Assembly: GCA_045863555.1 (NCBI GenBank)
Contig: BTUU01000034.1
Span: forward strand, 1 to 26,798
Direction of reading: 5' to 3'
Length of the DNA: 26,798 bases
Source of the DNA: JACRLV01 sp045863555
GTDB lineage: Bacteria > Planctomycetota > Phycisphaerae > UBA1845 > Fen-1342
The notes below the pieces were generated by a model that was not told where the DNA came from, searched no databases, and was given only the letters and a program-made list of their open reading frames with translations. Position numbers and translations under genes: made by a program. Below are positions 15,506 to 22,786 of this stretch, one piece after another; the stretch's first letter is position 1; every line of letters begins with the position of its first letter.

Positions 15506-16387
15506 ATGGCTGAACAACTCGCTTCACAGGCTCCGGAGACGCGGCTATCGGCCCTTGATGCGGCCGTTCAGCGGGTCAGCGAGATCTCGACGCTGCCGCA
15601 GATCGCCCTGAACGTCATCGAAGTCGCCCAGAACCCGGATGCGGGCGCGGCGGAGTTGCGCGACGTGGTTGAAGGCGACCCCGCGCTGAGCGCCCGGGTG
15701 ATCCGGGTGGTGAATTCCGCGGCGTATGGTCTGCGGACGACGGTAAGCAACCTGCATCAGGCGATCAGCTACCTGGGTTTCACGCAGGTCCGTAACCTGG
15801 CGATGACGGCGTCGGTGTCGGACATTTTCAAGAATGACCATGCGATCGGACCGTATTCGCGTCGGAATCTCTGGCGTCATCTGGTGGCGGTTGGGATCTG
15901 CGCCCGGCTCGTCGCGCGGCGCTGCCGGCTTCCGAATTTTGAGGATGCCTTCCTGGCGGGTCTGCTGCACGACGTCGGAATCATCCTGATCGACCAGAAT
16001 TTCCACGATGATTTTGAACTGGTGATCGGCAACCTCGACGACAGCCGCACGCTTTGCGACGTGGAACGGGAATGTCTCGGGTTCGATCACTGCACGTTCG
16101 GCGAGCGCGTGGCCGAGGGCTGGCGATTTCCGGAGCCGGTGCGGGCGGCGATCCGGCATCACCATGCGTCGGGGCGCTACAAGGGCCCCAGCACGATCCT
16201 CGTCCAGTGCGTCGAAGTTGCGAACGTCGTCTGCTCGCTGCGCGGGATCACGTCGACGGGAGTGCGCTGTGTCAAGCCGGCGCTGGAGACGTTCCAGTGG
16301 CTGGGTTTCAGCAAAGAGGACGTGATCGTCCTCGCCAAGGACCTCGAAAAGGAGATGATCGAGAGCGAGAGTCTGTTCGAGCTCTGA
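15506..16387 (+). CDS. HDOD-domain signalling protein
   Basis: 293 residues from the ATG at 15506, which has GGAG 9 bases upstream; ATGs at 15488 and 15458 extend the frame but lack ribosome sites. Residues about 15-215 are an HDOD domain: LPQIALNVIEVAQNPDAGAA, VVEGDPALSARVIRVVNSAA, YLGFTQVRNLAMTASV, then LWRHLVAVGICARLVARRCR and FLAGLLHDVGIILIDQNF. HD-type positions look kept: H124, H155-D156, H195 (FDHCTFGERV) and H219-H220 (AIRHHH); the aspartate that usually closes the metal site downstream appears as N240 (VEVANVV). HDOD proteins act in chemotaxis-, stress- and cyclic-di-GMP-linked signalling, most without proven catalysis. The kinase-like gene begins 10 bases after the stop, so the two form an operon and probably one module. 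Confidence 0.9.
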   Translation: MAEQLASQAPETRLSALDAAVQRVSEISTLPQIALNVIEVAQNPDAGAAELRDVVEGDPALSARVIRVVNSAAYGLRTTVSNLHQAISYLGFTQVRNLAMTASVSDIFKNDHAIGPYSRRNLWRHLVAVGICARLVARRCRLPNFEDAFLAGLLHDVGIILIDQNFHDDFELVIGNLDDSRTLCDVERECLGFDHCTFGERVAEGWRFPEPVRAAIRHHHASGRYKGPSTILVQCVEVANVVCSLRGITSTGVRCVKPALETFQWLGFSKEDVIVLAKDLEKEMIESESLFEL

Positions 16388-16397
16388 TCAACCGCCG

Positions 16398-18197
16398 ATG
16401 GCCGACTGGCTTGCAGAATTGACCGAGGTCTTCGCGGCGACGCCGCCGACGACCGACGACAGCGGAACGCTCGAGGATCTTCTCGACTGGTTTCGCTCCG
16501 AGGGGATCGTCTGCGCGTTCGTCGCATCCTCCGACGCGGAGGTTCTGGCGCTGCGGCCGCTGTCGCGCGGGGCGAATGAGGCGGCGGTGACGGCGGCCCG
16601 GGCGCTGAGCGCGACGCTGGGCGAAACCACGGTCTCGTCGGCGACGGTCCAGATCGAGGGGCGGCTGCGGAAGGCGATTGCGATCCCGCGTTCGACCGGG
16701 CGGACCGACTTTGTCGGCCTGGTTGTCGAGGAGGGCGTCTTCGAAGCGCGTGAGGAGCCCGAATTCTGGACCGAGCTGCGGCGGCGTTCGAAGATCGCAT
16801 GCCGGGCGGTCCAGCTGAGCCGTGAGGTCTCGTCGCTGCGGGCGCGGGCCCGCCAGCTCGAATCCGACCAGCTTTCGCTTCGACGCGCGCACTCCGAAAA
16901 CGTAACGGCCGTTCTCCAGGAGCGCGAGACCAACCTCCGCGAGAAGCGGCGTCACATCGAGGAGCTCGAGAGCGAGGTGCGGCGGCGCAGCGCGGCACTG
17001 CGTGAGGCCATGGCCAAAGCGGAAATGGCCAATCGGGCGAAAACGGAGTACCTCGTCGGCATGAGCGACCAGATCCGCGCGCCGATTACCGAGATTCTCA
17101 ACCTCGCCGACGCAGTGGGGGTCGAGACGGTTTCGAACGCTGAACGACGCGCGGCCGTCGCACAGATCAACCGCCGCGCAGGTTATCTGCTGACGATTAT
17201 CGATGACATCCTCGATCTGTCACGGATCGAGACCGGCGTCATGGAAGTCGAGAGCATTCCGACGCCGCCCGAACTCCTGGTCGGCGAAGTGGTGTCGATC
17301 CTCCGACCGAACGCGGAGCAGAAAGGCATCGCGCTCGAACTCGAAACCGCGCCGGGCCTGCCCCCGGAGATCGTCACCGATCCGGCGCGCTTCCGCCAGA
17401 TTCTCGTGAATCTGGTGGGCAATGCGATCAAGTTCACGGAGCAGGGCAGCGTCCGCGTGGCCGTGCGCCTGGAGAGCGAAACCGACCAGCCCGTGCTCTG
17501 CGTAAGCGTGACCGATACGGGCGTCGGGATCGACCCGGATGAACTGCCAAATCTATTTCGACCCTTCGTGAAGGCGAAATCGGCCTCCGCCGGCCGCGAC
17601 TCGGGCAGCGGGCTCGGACTTTCGATCGCCCGGAACCTCGCCGGACTCCTCGGCGGGACGGTCGAGGCGACCAGCGCCCCCGGCCGCGGCAGCTGCTTCC
17701 AGTTCCGCCTGCCGCTGCCCTCGTCCGCCTCGCTGCGAGCCGCGCCGTCCCCGACGGTCGCCGCGCCGCCGACGGTGCAGACAACGCTACACCCCCAGCT
17801 TCGCGGCCGAATTCTGGTTGCGGAGGCCGTGGAGGATGCTTCCGATCGCGTAGCGACGCTGCTCGGAGCGCACGGACTGATCGTCGATGCGGTTGCGAGC
17901 GGCCGGCAGGCGGTGGAGCGCGTGCTCGAGACGCTTTCCTCCGGCCAGCGACCGTACGATGCCGTATTCCTCGACATGCAGACGGCCGAACTCGACGGGT
18001 ACTCGGCCGCGCGGACCCTCCGCCGCGCCGGCTACGGCGGGCCGATCGTGGCGATGGTTGGCCGCCCGCAGGGGGGAGAGCATGAGAAGTGCCTCTCGGC
18101 GGGCTGCGACGAATTCCTCGCCCGGCCGATTGAGCGCGAGGCGCTGTTGATGATCGTGCGCGGCTGCGTTCGCGCGGCGGAGTCACCCGCGGAATAG
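16398..18197 (+). CDS. Hybrid histidine-kinase-like protein lacking the phosphoacceptor histidine
   Basis: 599 residues, no membrane span, so cytoplasmic. An unassigned N-terminal region (1-135) resembles a small sensory domain. A coiled coil (about 140-215) leads to a HisKA-like segment: YLVGMSDQIRAPITEILNLA, where the H-box normally reads M-S-H-E-I-R-T-P. Residue 224 is Asp (GAC, 17067-17069) instead of His. The ATPase domain looks intact: N-box ILVNLVGNAIKFT (N342), G1 DTGVGI (373-378), F-box LFRPF, G2 GSGLGLSIA (403-411). A receiver domain (470-590) keeps phosphoacceptor D526 (VFLDMQ) but has E476-A477 for the acidic pair, V554 for Thr/Ser and R576 for the conserved Lys. So it probably binds ATP but cannot autophosphorylate on the usual histidine. 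Directly follows the HDOD gene (10-base gap). Confidence 0.88.
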   Translation: MADWLAELTEVFAATPPTTDDSGTLEDLLDWFRSEGIVCAFVASSDAEVLALRPLSRGANEAAVTAARALSATLGETTVSSATVQIEGRLRKAIAIPRSTGRTDFVGLVVEEGVFEAREEPEFWTELRRRSKIACRAVQLSREVSSLRARARQLESDQLSLRRAHSENVTAVLQERETNLREKRRHIEELESEVRRRSAALREAMAKAEMANRAKTEYLVGMSDQIRAPITEILNLADAVGVETVSNAERRAAVAQINRRAGYLLTIIDDILDLSRIETGVMEVESIPTPPELLVGEVVSILRPNAEQKGIALELETAPGLPPEIVTDPARFRQILVNLVGNAIKFTEQGSVRVAVRLESETDQPVLCVSVTDTGVGIDPDELPNLFRPFVKAKSASAGRDSGSGLGLSIARNLAGLLGGTVEATSAPGRGSCFQFRLPLPSSASLRAAPSPTVAAPPTVQTTLHPQLRGRILVAEAVEDASDRVATLLGAHGLIVDAVASGRQAVERVLETLSSGQRPYDAVFLDMQTAELDGYSAARTLRRAGYGGPIVAMVGRPQGGEHEKCLSAGCDEFLARPIEREALLMIVRGCVRAAESPAE

Positions 18198-18321
18198 ACG
18201 GCTTGCTCCCGCCAGAGGGCGCGCCTATCTTTCAGCCTTCCACCGTCGGCGGCGCGCCGGCGAGACAGTTCCAATGCCCATCGGCGGCGCCCGTTTTGGG
18301 TCCGCCACGGAGCCAGCCCCG

Positions 18322-19935
18322 ATGACGCCCGAACAACACGAGCAGATCGTCGCCCTTGGCCGCAATCCGGTCAGCGACGCAAGCCCGGTCGGCGAACCCG
18401 TCCGGTACGATGAGATTTTCGAGCAGCTTCAGGCGCAGATGGACCGGATCGCCTCGCTCAGCGGCGAGGAGGTGAACTGGCGCGCCGTCGTCGAGTTGTC
18501 CACGGAAATCCTGAAGAACAAATCGAAAGATCTGCTGGTCATGACGTACCTGACGCTCGGGCTGTTCGAGACGGAGGGGTACGCCGGCCTGGTTGCGGGC
18601 TTCGACGCGTATCGCGAACTGCTCGCGAAATACTGGGAAGGCTGCTTCCCGAAGATCAAACCGCCGCAGGGCCGTTACAACGCGCTCCAGTACCTCAGTG
18701 ACAAGATCCTCGTGCAGGTCGAGCTGAAGGGCGGACAGGCCAAGCGCATGCCCGAGGCGAACGAGAAGGAAGCGGTTCACAAATGCGCCGATGCGTGTGC
18801 GGCGCTCGATCAGGCGGTTTCGACGGCGTTCCAGTCGCAGCCCGAGTCGCCGAACATGATCCCGCTCACGCGTGCGTTCAAGGCGCTCAAGGAAAAGGTG
18901 GGGCCGCTGGTCACCGCACCGCCGCCCTCCGCCGCGGCTCCGGCCGCCGCACCGACGGGTGAAGGCACCGCCGCTCCGAGCGCCCCGGCAGCGGGAGCCG
19001 CGGCCGGCGGCATGGCGATCCCTGACCAGTTCAAGAACGCCACGCAGGCCGTTCAGGCGATCAAGTCGATCGCGAAGTACTTTCTCGGGCAGGACAACAA
19101 GGACCCCACGGGCTACCGGCTCATGCGGACGGCGATGTTCGGCCCGATCAGCGAGCCGCCGAAGGACAAGATCATTCCCGGCCCGCCGGCGCAGCGCAGG
19201 CAGTTCTTCGAAAACCTCGCATCGAGCGGGAACTGGCCGCAACTCCTGACCGAGGCTGAGGGCCAGTTTGCGACGACGCCGCTCTGGCTCGATCTGCAGC
19301 GATTCTCAGCGCTGGCGCTGAAGGGACTTGGCCCGGCGTACAAGGCGGCCCATGACGCCGTAGTGCTCGAGGTTGTCGCCCTGTTTGGCCGGATGCCCGC
19401 CCTTTTTGACGTGTCGTTCAAGGAGGGGGCGGCGTTTGCAGACGGCGCGACCAAGGCGTGGCTCGATGAAGCCGCTGCGTCCTCGGGCGGCGGCGGAGGA
19501 GGCGGCGGGCGGGCCGGAGGGGCCGCCGGCGACCCGATCGACGCGGCGGTGAGCGGGGCGAAGAAACTCCTGGCCGAGTCGAAACCGATGGAGGCGATCG
19601 CGCTGCTCAGTGCGCAGGCGGCGGCCTCGGGCGCGGGGCGCGACCGGTTCCGGGCGCAGCTCGCGCTCGGATCGCTGTGCCTCGACATGAACAAACTTCC
19701 GCTGGCGCAGTCGATCCTCGAAGGCCTTGAGTCGCAGATCGACCAGTATCGGCTCGAGGAGTGGGAACCGTCGCTCTCGGCCCGCGTTCTCTACGATCTC
19801 CATGAGTGCCTGACGAAGTCGAAGCCGAAGCCGACGCCTGAGGACCTGACGAGGCTCGCCAAGGTGTTTTCACGGCTTGCCCGCCTCGACCCCGGCGCCG
19901 CGCTCAAGCTCGAGGCGGCAAGGAAGACGGCCTGA
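18322..19935 (+). CDS. tssA: Type VI secretion baseplate-assembly protein TssA
   Basis: 537 residues from the ATG at 18322, chosen because GGAG lies 9 bases upstream; an upstream in-frame ATG at 18274 would add 16 residues without a convincing site. The N-terminal ImpA-type domain is clear: NPVSDASPVGEPVRYDEIFE (15-34), EVNWRAVVELSTEILKNKSK (50-69) followed by DLLV, GYAGLVAGFDAYRELLAKYW then EGCFPKI. An Ala/Pro linker (about 195-235) and a middle region (PTGYRLMRTAMFG, SSGNWPQLLTEAEGQF, DLQRFSALALKGL) lead to a glycine tract (about 388-405) and a C-terminal VasJ-like helical region. TssA proteins cap or initiate sheath assembly in T6SS. No other T6SS gene is recognisable in the window. The stop overlaps the next start (TGATG). 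Confidence 0.85.
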   Translation: MTPEQHEQIVALGRNPVSDASPVGEPVRYDEIFEQLQAQMDRIASLSGEEVNWRAVVELSTEILKNKSKDLLVMTYLTLGLFETEGYAGLVAGFDAYRELLAKYWEGCFPKIKPPQGRYNALQYLSDKILVQVELKGGQAKRMPEANEKEAVHKCADACAALDQAVSTAFQSQPESPNMIPLTRAFKALKEKVGPLVTAPPPSAAAPAAAPTGEGTAAPSAPAAGAAAGGMAIPDQFKNATQAVQAIKSIAKYFLGQDNKDPTGYRLMRTAMFGPISEPPKDKIIPGPPAQRRQFFENLASSGNWPQLLTEAEGQFATTPLWLDLQRFSALALKGLGPAYKAAHDAVVLEVVALFGRMPALFDVSFKEGAAFADGATKAWLDEAAASSGGGGGGGGRAGGAAGDPIDAAVSGAKKLLAESKPMEAIALLSAQAAASGAGRDRFRAQLALGSLCLDMNKLPLAQSILEGLESQIDQYRLEEWEPSLSARVLYDLHECLTKSKPKPTPEDLTRLAKVFSRLARLDPGAALKLEAARKTA

Positions 19936-20609
19936 TGCGATCGACCGGAGCGGTGATTTTCCTCGCCCTGCTGGTGGCGGCCGGTTGTGACCGGTCGCCT
20001 CCGGTCCCGCGTCCTGCCGCGGGTTCGGCGGCAGCAGTTCGGACCCCGCGTGAGACGATCGCCCGGCTGATCGCGGCGCATTCGGCGGGGAGTTATCGCG
20101 AGATGGAGTCGCTCATGGTCGCCGACCGGGCGGCGGGTGCGGTCCGGACGCTGACGGCGATCGATGAATTCCTGCTGGCGAACCGGCTGCTGTGCGACCA
20201 CGTCCGCGAGAAGCTGTCGCCGGCGATCGCGCAAATGATCGATCAGGCGCAGATTGCCGGGAATCTCGACATCTTCAGCCCGTACGTCGAACTGGTCGAA
20301 GAGGAAATCCGCGGCGATGAGGCCGAGGTGTCCTTCTCGGTCGACGGGCGGCTGCCCCTGAAACGAACGCGGCTCGTTCGCATCGGGGGGCAATGGAAAT
20401 ATGACCCTGGCGAGGACTACGGGGCGAATCTTCCCGACGCTTTCCGCCGCATGGCGGACGGATTACGACTCGTGCTGGATGGCCTGAAACAGGGGCGGCC
20501 GCCCTTGGACCGCATTCTGGAAAAGCCGGAGCTGCTGGTTGAAGAGGTGCGCGTGCGGCTGCTTCCGGGGGTGTCGATGCTCCGACCGGCCACGAAACCG
20601 ATCCGGTGA
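19935..20609 (+). CDS. Predicted lipoprotein translationally coupled to TssA
   Basis: 224 residues. The signal sequence ends in A-A-G-C (Cys18), then a Pro/Ala tether. The start codon shares its A with the stop of tssA (TGATG), so translation is coupled. The body (about 40-175) resembles NTF2/SnoaL-like folds: TPRETIARLIAAHSAGSYRE near the N-terminus and EAEVSFSVDGRLPLKRTRLV then RIGGQWKYD near the end, the usual W-K-Y pattern of such beta-sheet domains. It is longer than TssJ and does not look like it. Being tied to tssA, it may belong to the same envelope machine, or the coupling may be incidental. The 16-base palindrome at 20632-20647 follows. Confidence 0.78.
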   Translation: MRSTGAVIFLALLVAAGCDRSPPVPRPAAGSAAAVRTPRETIARLIAAHSAGSYREMESLMVADRAAGAVRTLTAIDEFLLANRLLCDHVREKLSPAIAQMIDQAQIAGNLDIFSPYVELVEEEIRGDEAEVSFSVDGRLPLKRTRLVRIGGQWKYDPGEDYGANLPDAFRRMADGLRLVLDGLKQGRPPLDRILEKPELLVEEVRVRLLPGVSMLRPATKPIR

Positions 20610-20631
20610 ACCGGACGCGTTCGGGGCGGGA

Positions 20632-20647
20632 CCGAAACCGGTTTCGG
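20632..20647. other. Perfect 16-base palindrome
   Basis: CCGAAACCGGTTTCGG is fully self-complementary, 23 bases after the lipoprotein stop at 20609 and 157 bases before the next gene. With no loop it would be a poor terminator; it could be a dimeric regulator site or a chance palindrome. Otherwise the 194 bases between 20609 and 20804 hold nothing I can assign except the AGGAG ribosome site near 20790. Confidence 0.4.
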
Positions 20648-20803
20648 CGTGCGATTTCCGGGGCCGCGTGGGGTATCGGGGTGGGGCGCGTCTAAGCAGA
20701 CGAGATTCTCCGCCCGGAGGCGGTCGGGGCGTTTCTCGGCTAGGATTCCCGCCCGGATTGCGGCGGCCGGAGCCGCGACACCCATTGCAAGGAGCGCATT
20801 CAC

Positions 20804-22693
20804 ATGCATCTCAAACGGATTCGAACGGTTTTTCTGTCCGCCGCAGTGCTGCTGGCGGCGGCGATTCCCTCGCTGGGCAAGGGAGTCGATGACTTCACGC
20901 TGGCCAAAGCGATCCCCGCGGACGCGTTCCTCGCGATCCACACGCGCGGTCACGACGGGCAGAAGTTCCTGAACGAGCAGTACGCGCGCGTCTGGGCGGA
21001 GTTCGAGAAGCTGCGGCTCGAGCGCGACCTGAAGCGGCTCATCAAGAAGACGATGCAGGACGAGGGGCACGACGTCACCACGTTCGACGAACAGTGGCAG
21101 ATGGTCAGCGACATGATCACGAGCGTGGGCTGGTCCGGCCTGGGCGAACGTGAATACGCATTCTGCATGAAGCTGGGCGAGGACGTCCCGGTCGAGTTCA
21201 TCAGCCTGATGATGCCTGCGAAGGACAAGGTTCAGGCGAACTTCGACGGTCTGTCCGGAATCCTCCAGCACCTGGCGAAGCTCGCCGGCGAGGCGATGAC
21301 GCTCGCGACCGAGGGCGAGGGCACGAAGGTCACGCACACGCTGTCGGCCGTCGGGGCGCCGTTCCCGCTGGTGCTGACGGTTGCGCGGCACGACGACGTG
21401 ATCGCGATCGGATTCGGGGCGACGATGGTCGAACAGTCGCTGGCGATGCTCGGCGGGGCGAGCGGGGCGACGATGGCTTCGACGCCGAATTTCCAGTCGG
21501 CGTTCAAGAAGCTCCCCCCGCCGACGGACAGCCTCTCCTTTGTCGATTTCAGCAAGTTCTTCACGCAGCTTCGCGCCATGATGGCCAAGATGAAGCAGTT
21601 CGGCGAAGCGCAGGGCGGCGGGCCCGACGAAGAGGCCGACAAGGCGTTCGCGCTGATCAACAAGATGCTCGACGGCGTGAACATGTTCGAGTTTGTCGCC
21701 GCGTGCGCGACGACCGACGGGATGAAGACGACGAGCGAGTCGATCTCCGTTCTTCGGGCGGATGCCAAGTCGTGCGCGTTCTATCCGATCTTCATGGGCA
21801 ACCCGGCAGTGAAGGACCCGCTCAAGTATGTGCCGAAGGATGCCAGCGACTTCGCGGTGAATTCGGGCATCAACCTCCGCGAGGCCTACAAGCTGCTGAT
21901 CAAGGTTCTGAAGGAAGACGTGCCGGACGGTGAGCAGGCGATCGCCGAGATCGAGTCGATGAAGGAACAGGGGATCGACCTGGAGAAGGACGTCTTCGGC
22001 TGGCTCCAAGGCAGCTTCATCACGATCTCGCAGCCCGGCCCGACGCCGTACGCTCCCGGCAACTTCGCGTTCATCCTGCCCGTCACCGATGAGGAGAAGG
22101 GCCAGGAGGTGATCGGCAAGCTGCTCGCGATGGCGGAACCGATGACGCAGGGCGAGCAGGCGATGGTCCGGTTCTCGGATGCCGAGGTGGCCGGCAAGCC
22201 GTTCAAGTCGATCAGCGTGCCGATGCTGGCGGCGATGGCGCCGGTGTCGTCGATTACCTTCGGCATCACGGACAAGATGCTCATGGTGGTTTCGAGCACC
22301 GAGTTTGCGGAGAAGGTGCTGGAGACCGGCGCGGGCAAGGCGGAGAACATCAGCAAGAGCGAGCGGTTCGTCAAGGAAGGGCTGGCTCCGACCGGCGACG
22401 TGCTGTCGATCAGCTTCACCGATCAGACGAACTTCGGCGAGCAGTGGGGCACGGTGATGGGGATGGCAAGCCTCGGCGCGATGCAGGTTCGTGACAATCC
22501 CGTCGCCGAGGGCGCGCTGACGATGATCAGCAAGCTCGGCCGCGTCGTGAAGAAGATGGACTTCTTCCTCTCGTCGGCCTCGATCTCCGTGCAGGAAGGC
22601 AACGTCGTCCACACGAAGTCGGTGAGCAACTATCGTCCGTCGCCGGCCCCGAAGAAACCGACGTCGACGACCAGCGAGAACAAGCCGGAATAA
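20804..22693 (+). CDS. Secreted DUF3352-like protein
   Basis: 629 residues. AAGGAG about 10 bases upstream supports the ATG at 20804. A signal peptide (MHLKRIRTVFLSAAVLLAAA, then IPSLGKG) is followed by an uninterrupted soluble chain with no membrane span. The pattern PADAFLAIHTRGHDGQKFLN near the start, repeated low-similarity units such as LVLTVARHDDVIAIGFGATM and SITFGITDKMLMVVSSTEFA, and DSLSFVDFSKF fit the DUF3352 architecture common in planctomycetes, where two related halves each read p-a-D-t-l-x-f-v. Domain assignment is from pattern memory. Function unknown; envelope location is expected. The gene ends just before a strong terminator at 22723-22765. Confidence 0.8.
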   Translation: MHLKRIRTVFLSAAVLLAAAIPSLGKGVDDFTLAKAIPADAFLAIHTRGHDGQKFLNEQYARVWAEFEKLRLERDLKRLIKKTMQDEGHDVTTFDEQWQMVSDMITSVGWSGLGEREYAFCMKLGEDVPVEFISLMMPAKDKVQANFDGLSGILQHLAKLAGEAMTLATEGEGTKVTHTLSAVGAPFPLVLTVARHDDVIAIGFGATMVEQSLAMLGGASGATMASTPNFQSAFKKLPPPTDSLSFVDFSKFFTQLRAMMAKMKQFGEAQGGGPDEEADKAFALINKMLDGVNMFEFVAACATTDGMKTTSESISVLRADAKSCAFYPIFMGNPAVKDPLKYVPKDASDFAVNSGINLREAYKLLIKVLKEDVPDGEQAIAEIESMKEQGIDLEKDVFGWLQGSFITISQPGPTPYAPGNFAFILPVTDEEKGQEVIGKLLAMAEPMTQGEQAMVRFSDAEVAGKPFKSISVPMLAAMAPVSSITFGITDKMLMVVSSTEFAEKVLETGAGKAENISKSERFVKEGLAPTGDVLSISFTDQTNFGEQWGTVMGMASLGAMQVRDNPVAEGALTMISKLGRVVKKMDFFLSSASISVQEGNVVHTKSVSNYRPSPAPKKPTSTTSENKPE

Positions 22694-22722
22694 CCGGCCG
22701 GTCCGCTCGTTTGATCTCGAAG

Positions 22723-22765
22723 AAGCCCGCCGTGCGCGAATCGTCGCGGACGGCGGGCTTTCTTG
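22723..22765 (+). terminator. Intrinsic terminator
   Basis: AAGCCCGCCGT (22723-22733) pairs perfectly with ACGGCGGGCTT (22750-22760), and the 16-base loop can itself pair partly (GCGCGA with TCGCG). TTTCTT follows on the plus strand. It lies 30 bases after the DUF3352-like gene and 22 before the end of the convergent dockerin gene, so it may act in both directions, more strongly rightward. Confidence 0.9.
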
Positions 22766-22786
22766 TTTGGCCGGCGCGGTGCGTCC

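Noticed and set aside
18322..20609. A complete type VI secretion cluster around tssA
   Set aside because: None of the neighbouring products resembles sheath, tube, spike, TssK, TssM or ClpV proteins; only TssA can be supported.
20417..22612. Open frame of 731 codons on the minus strand
   Set aside because: It lies opposite the DUF3352-like gene, which has a signal peptide, ribosome site and terminator. The minus frame is very rich in Arg, His and Leu without domain or start signals, as expected of a shadow in high-G+C DNA.
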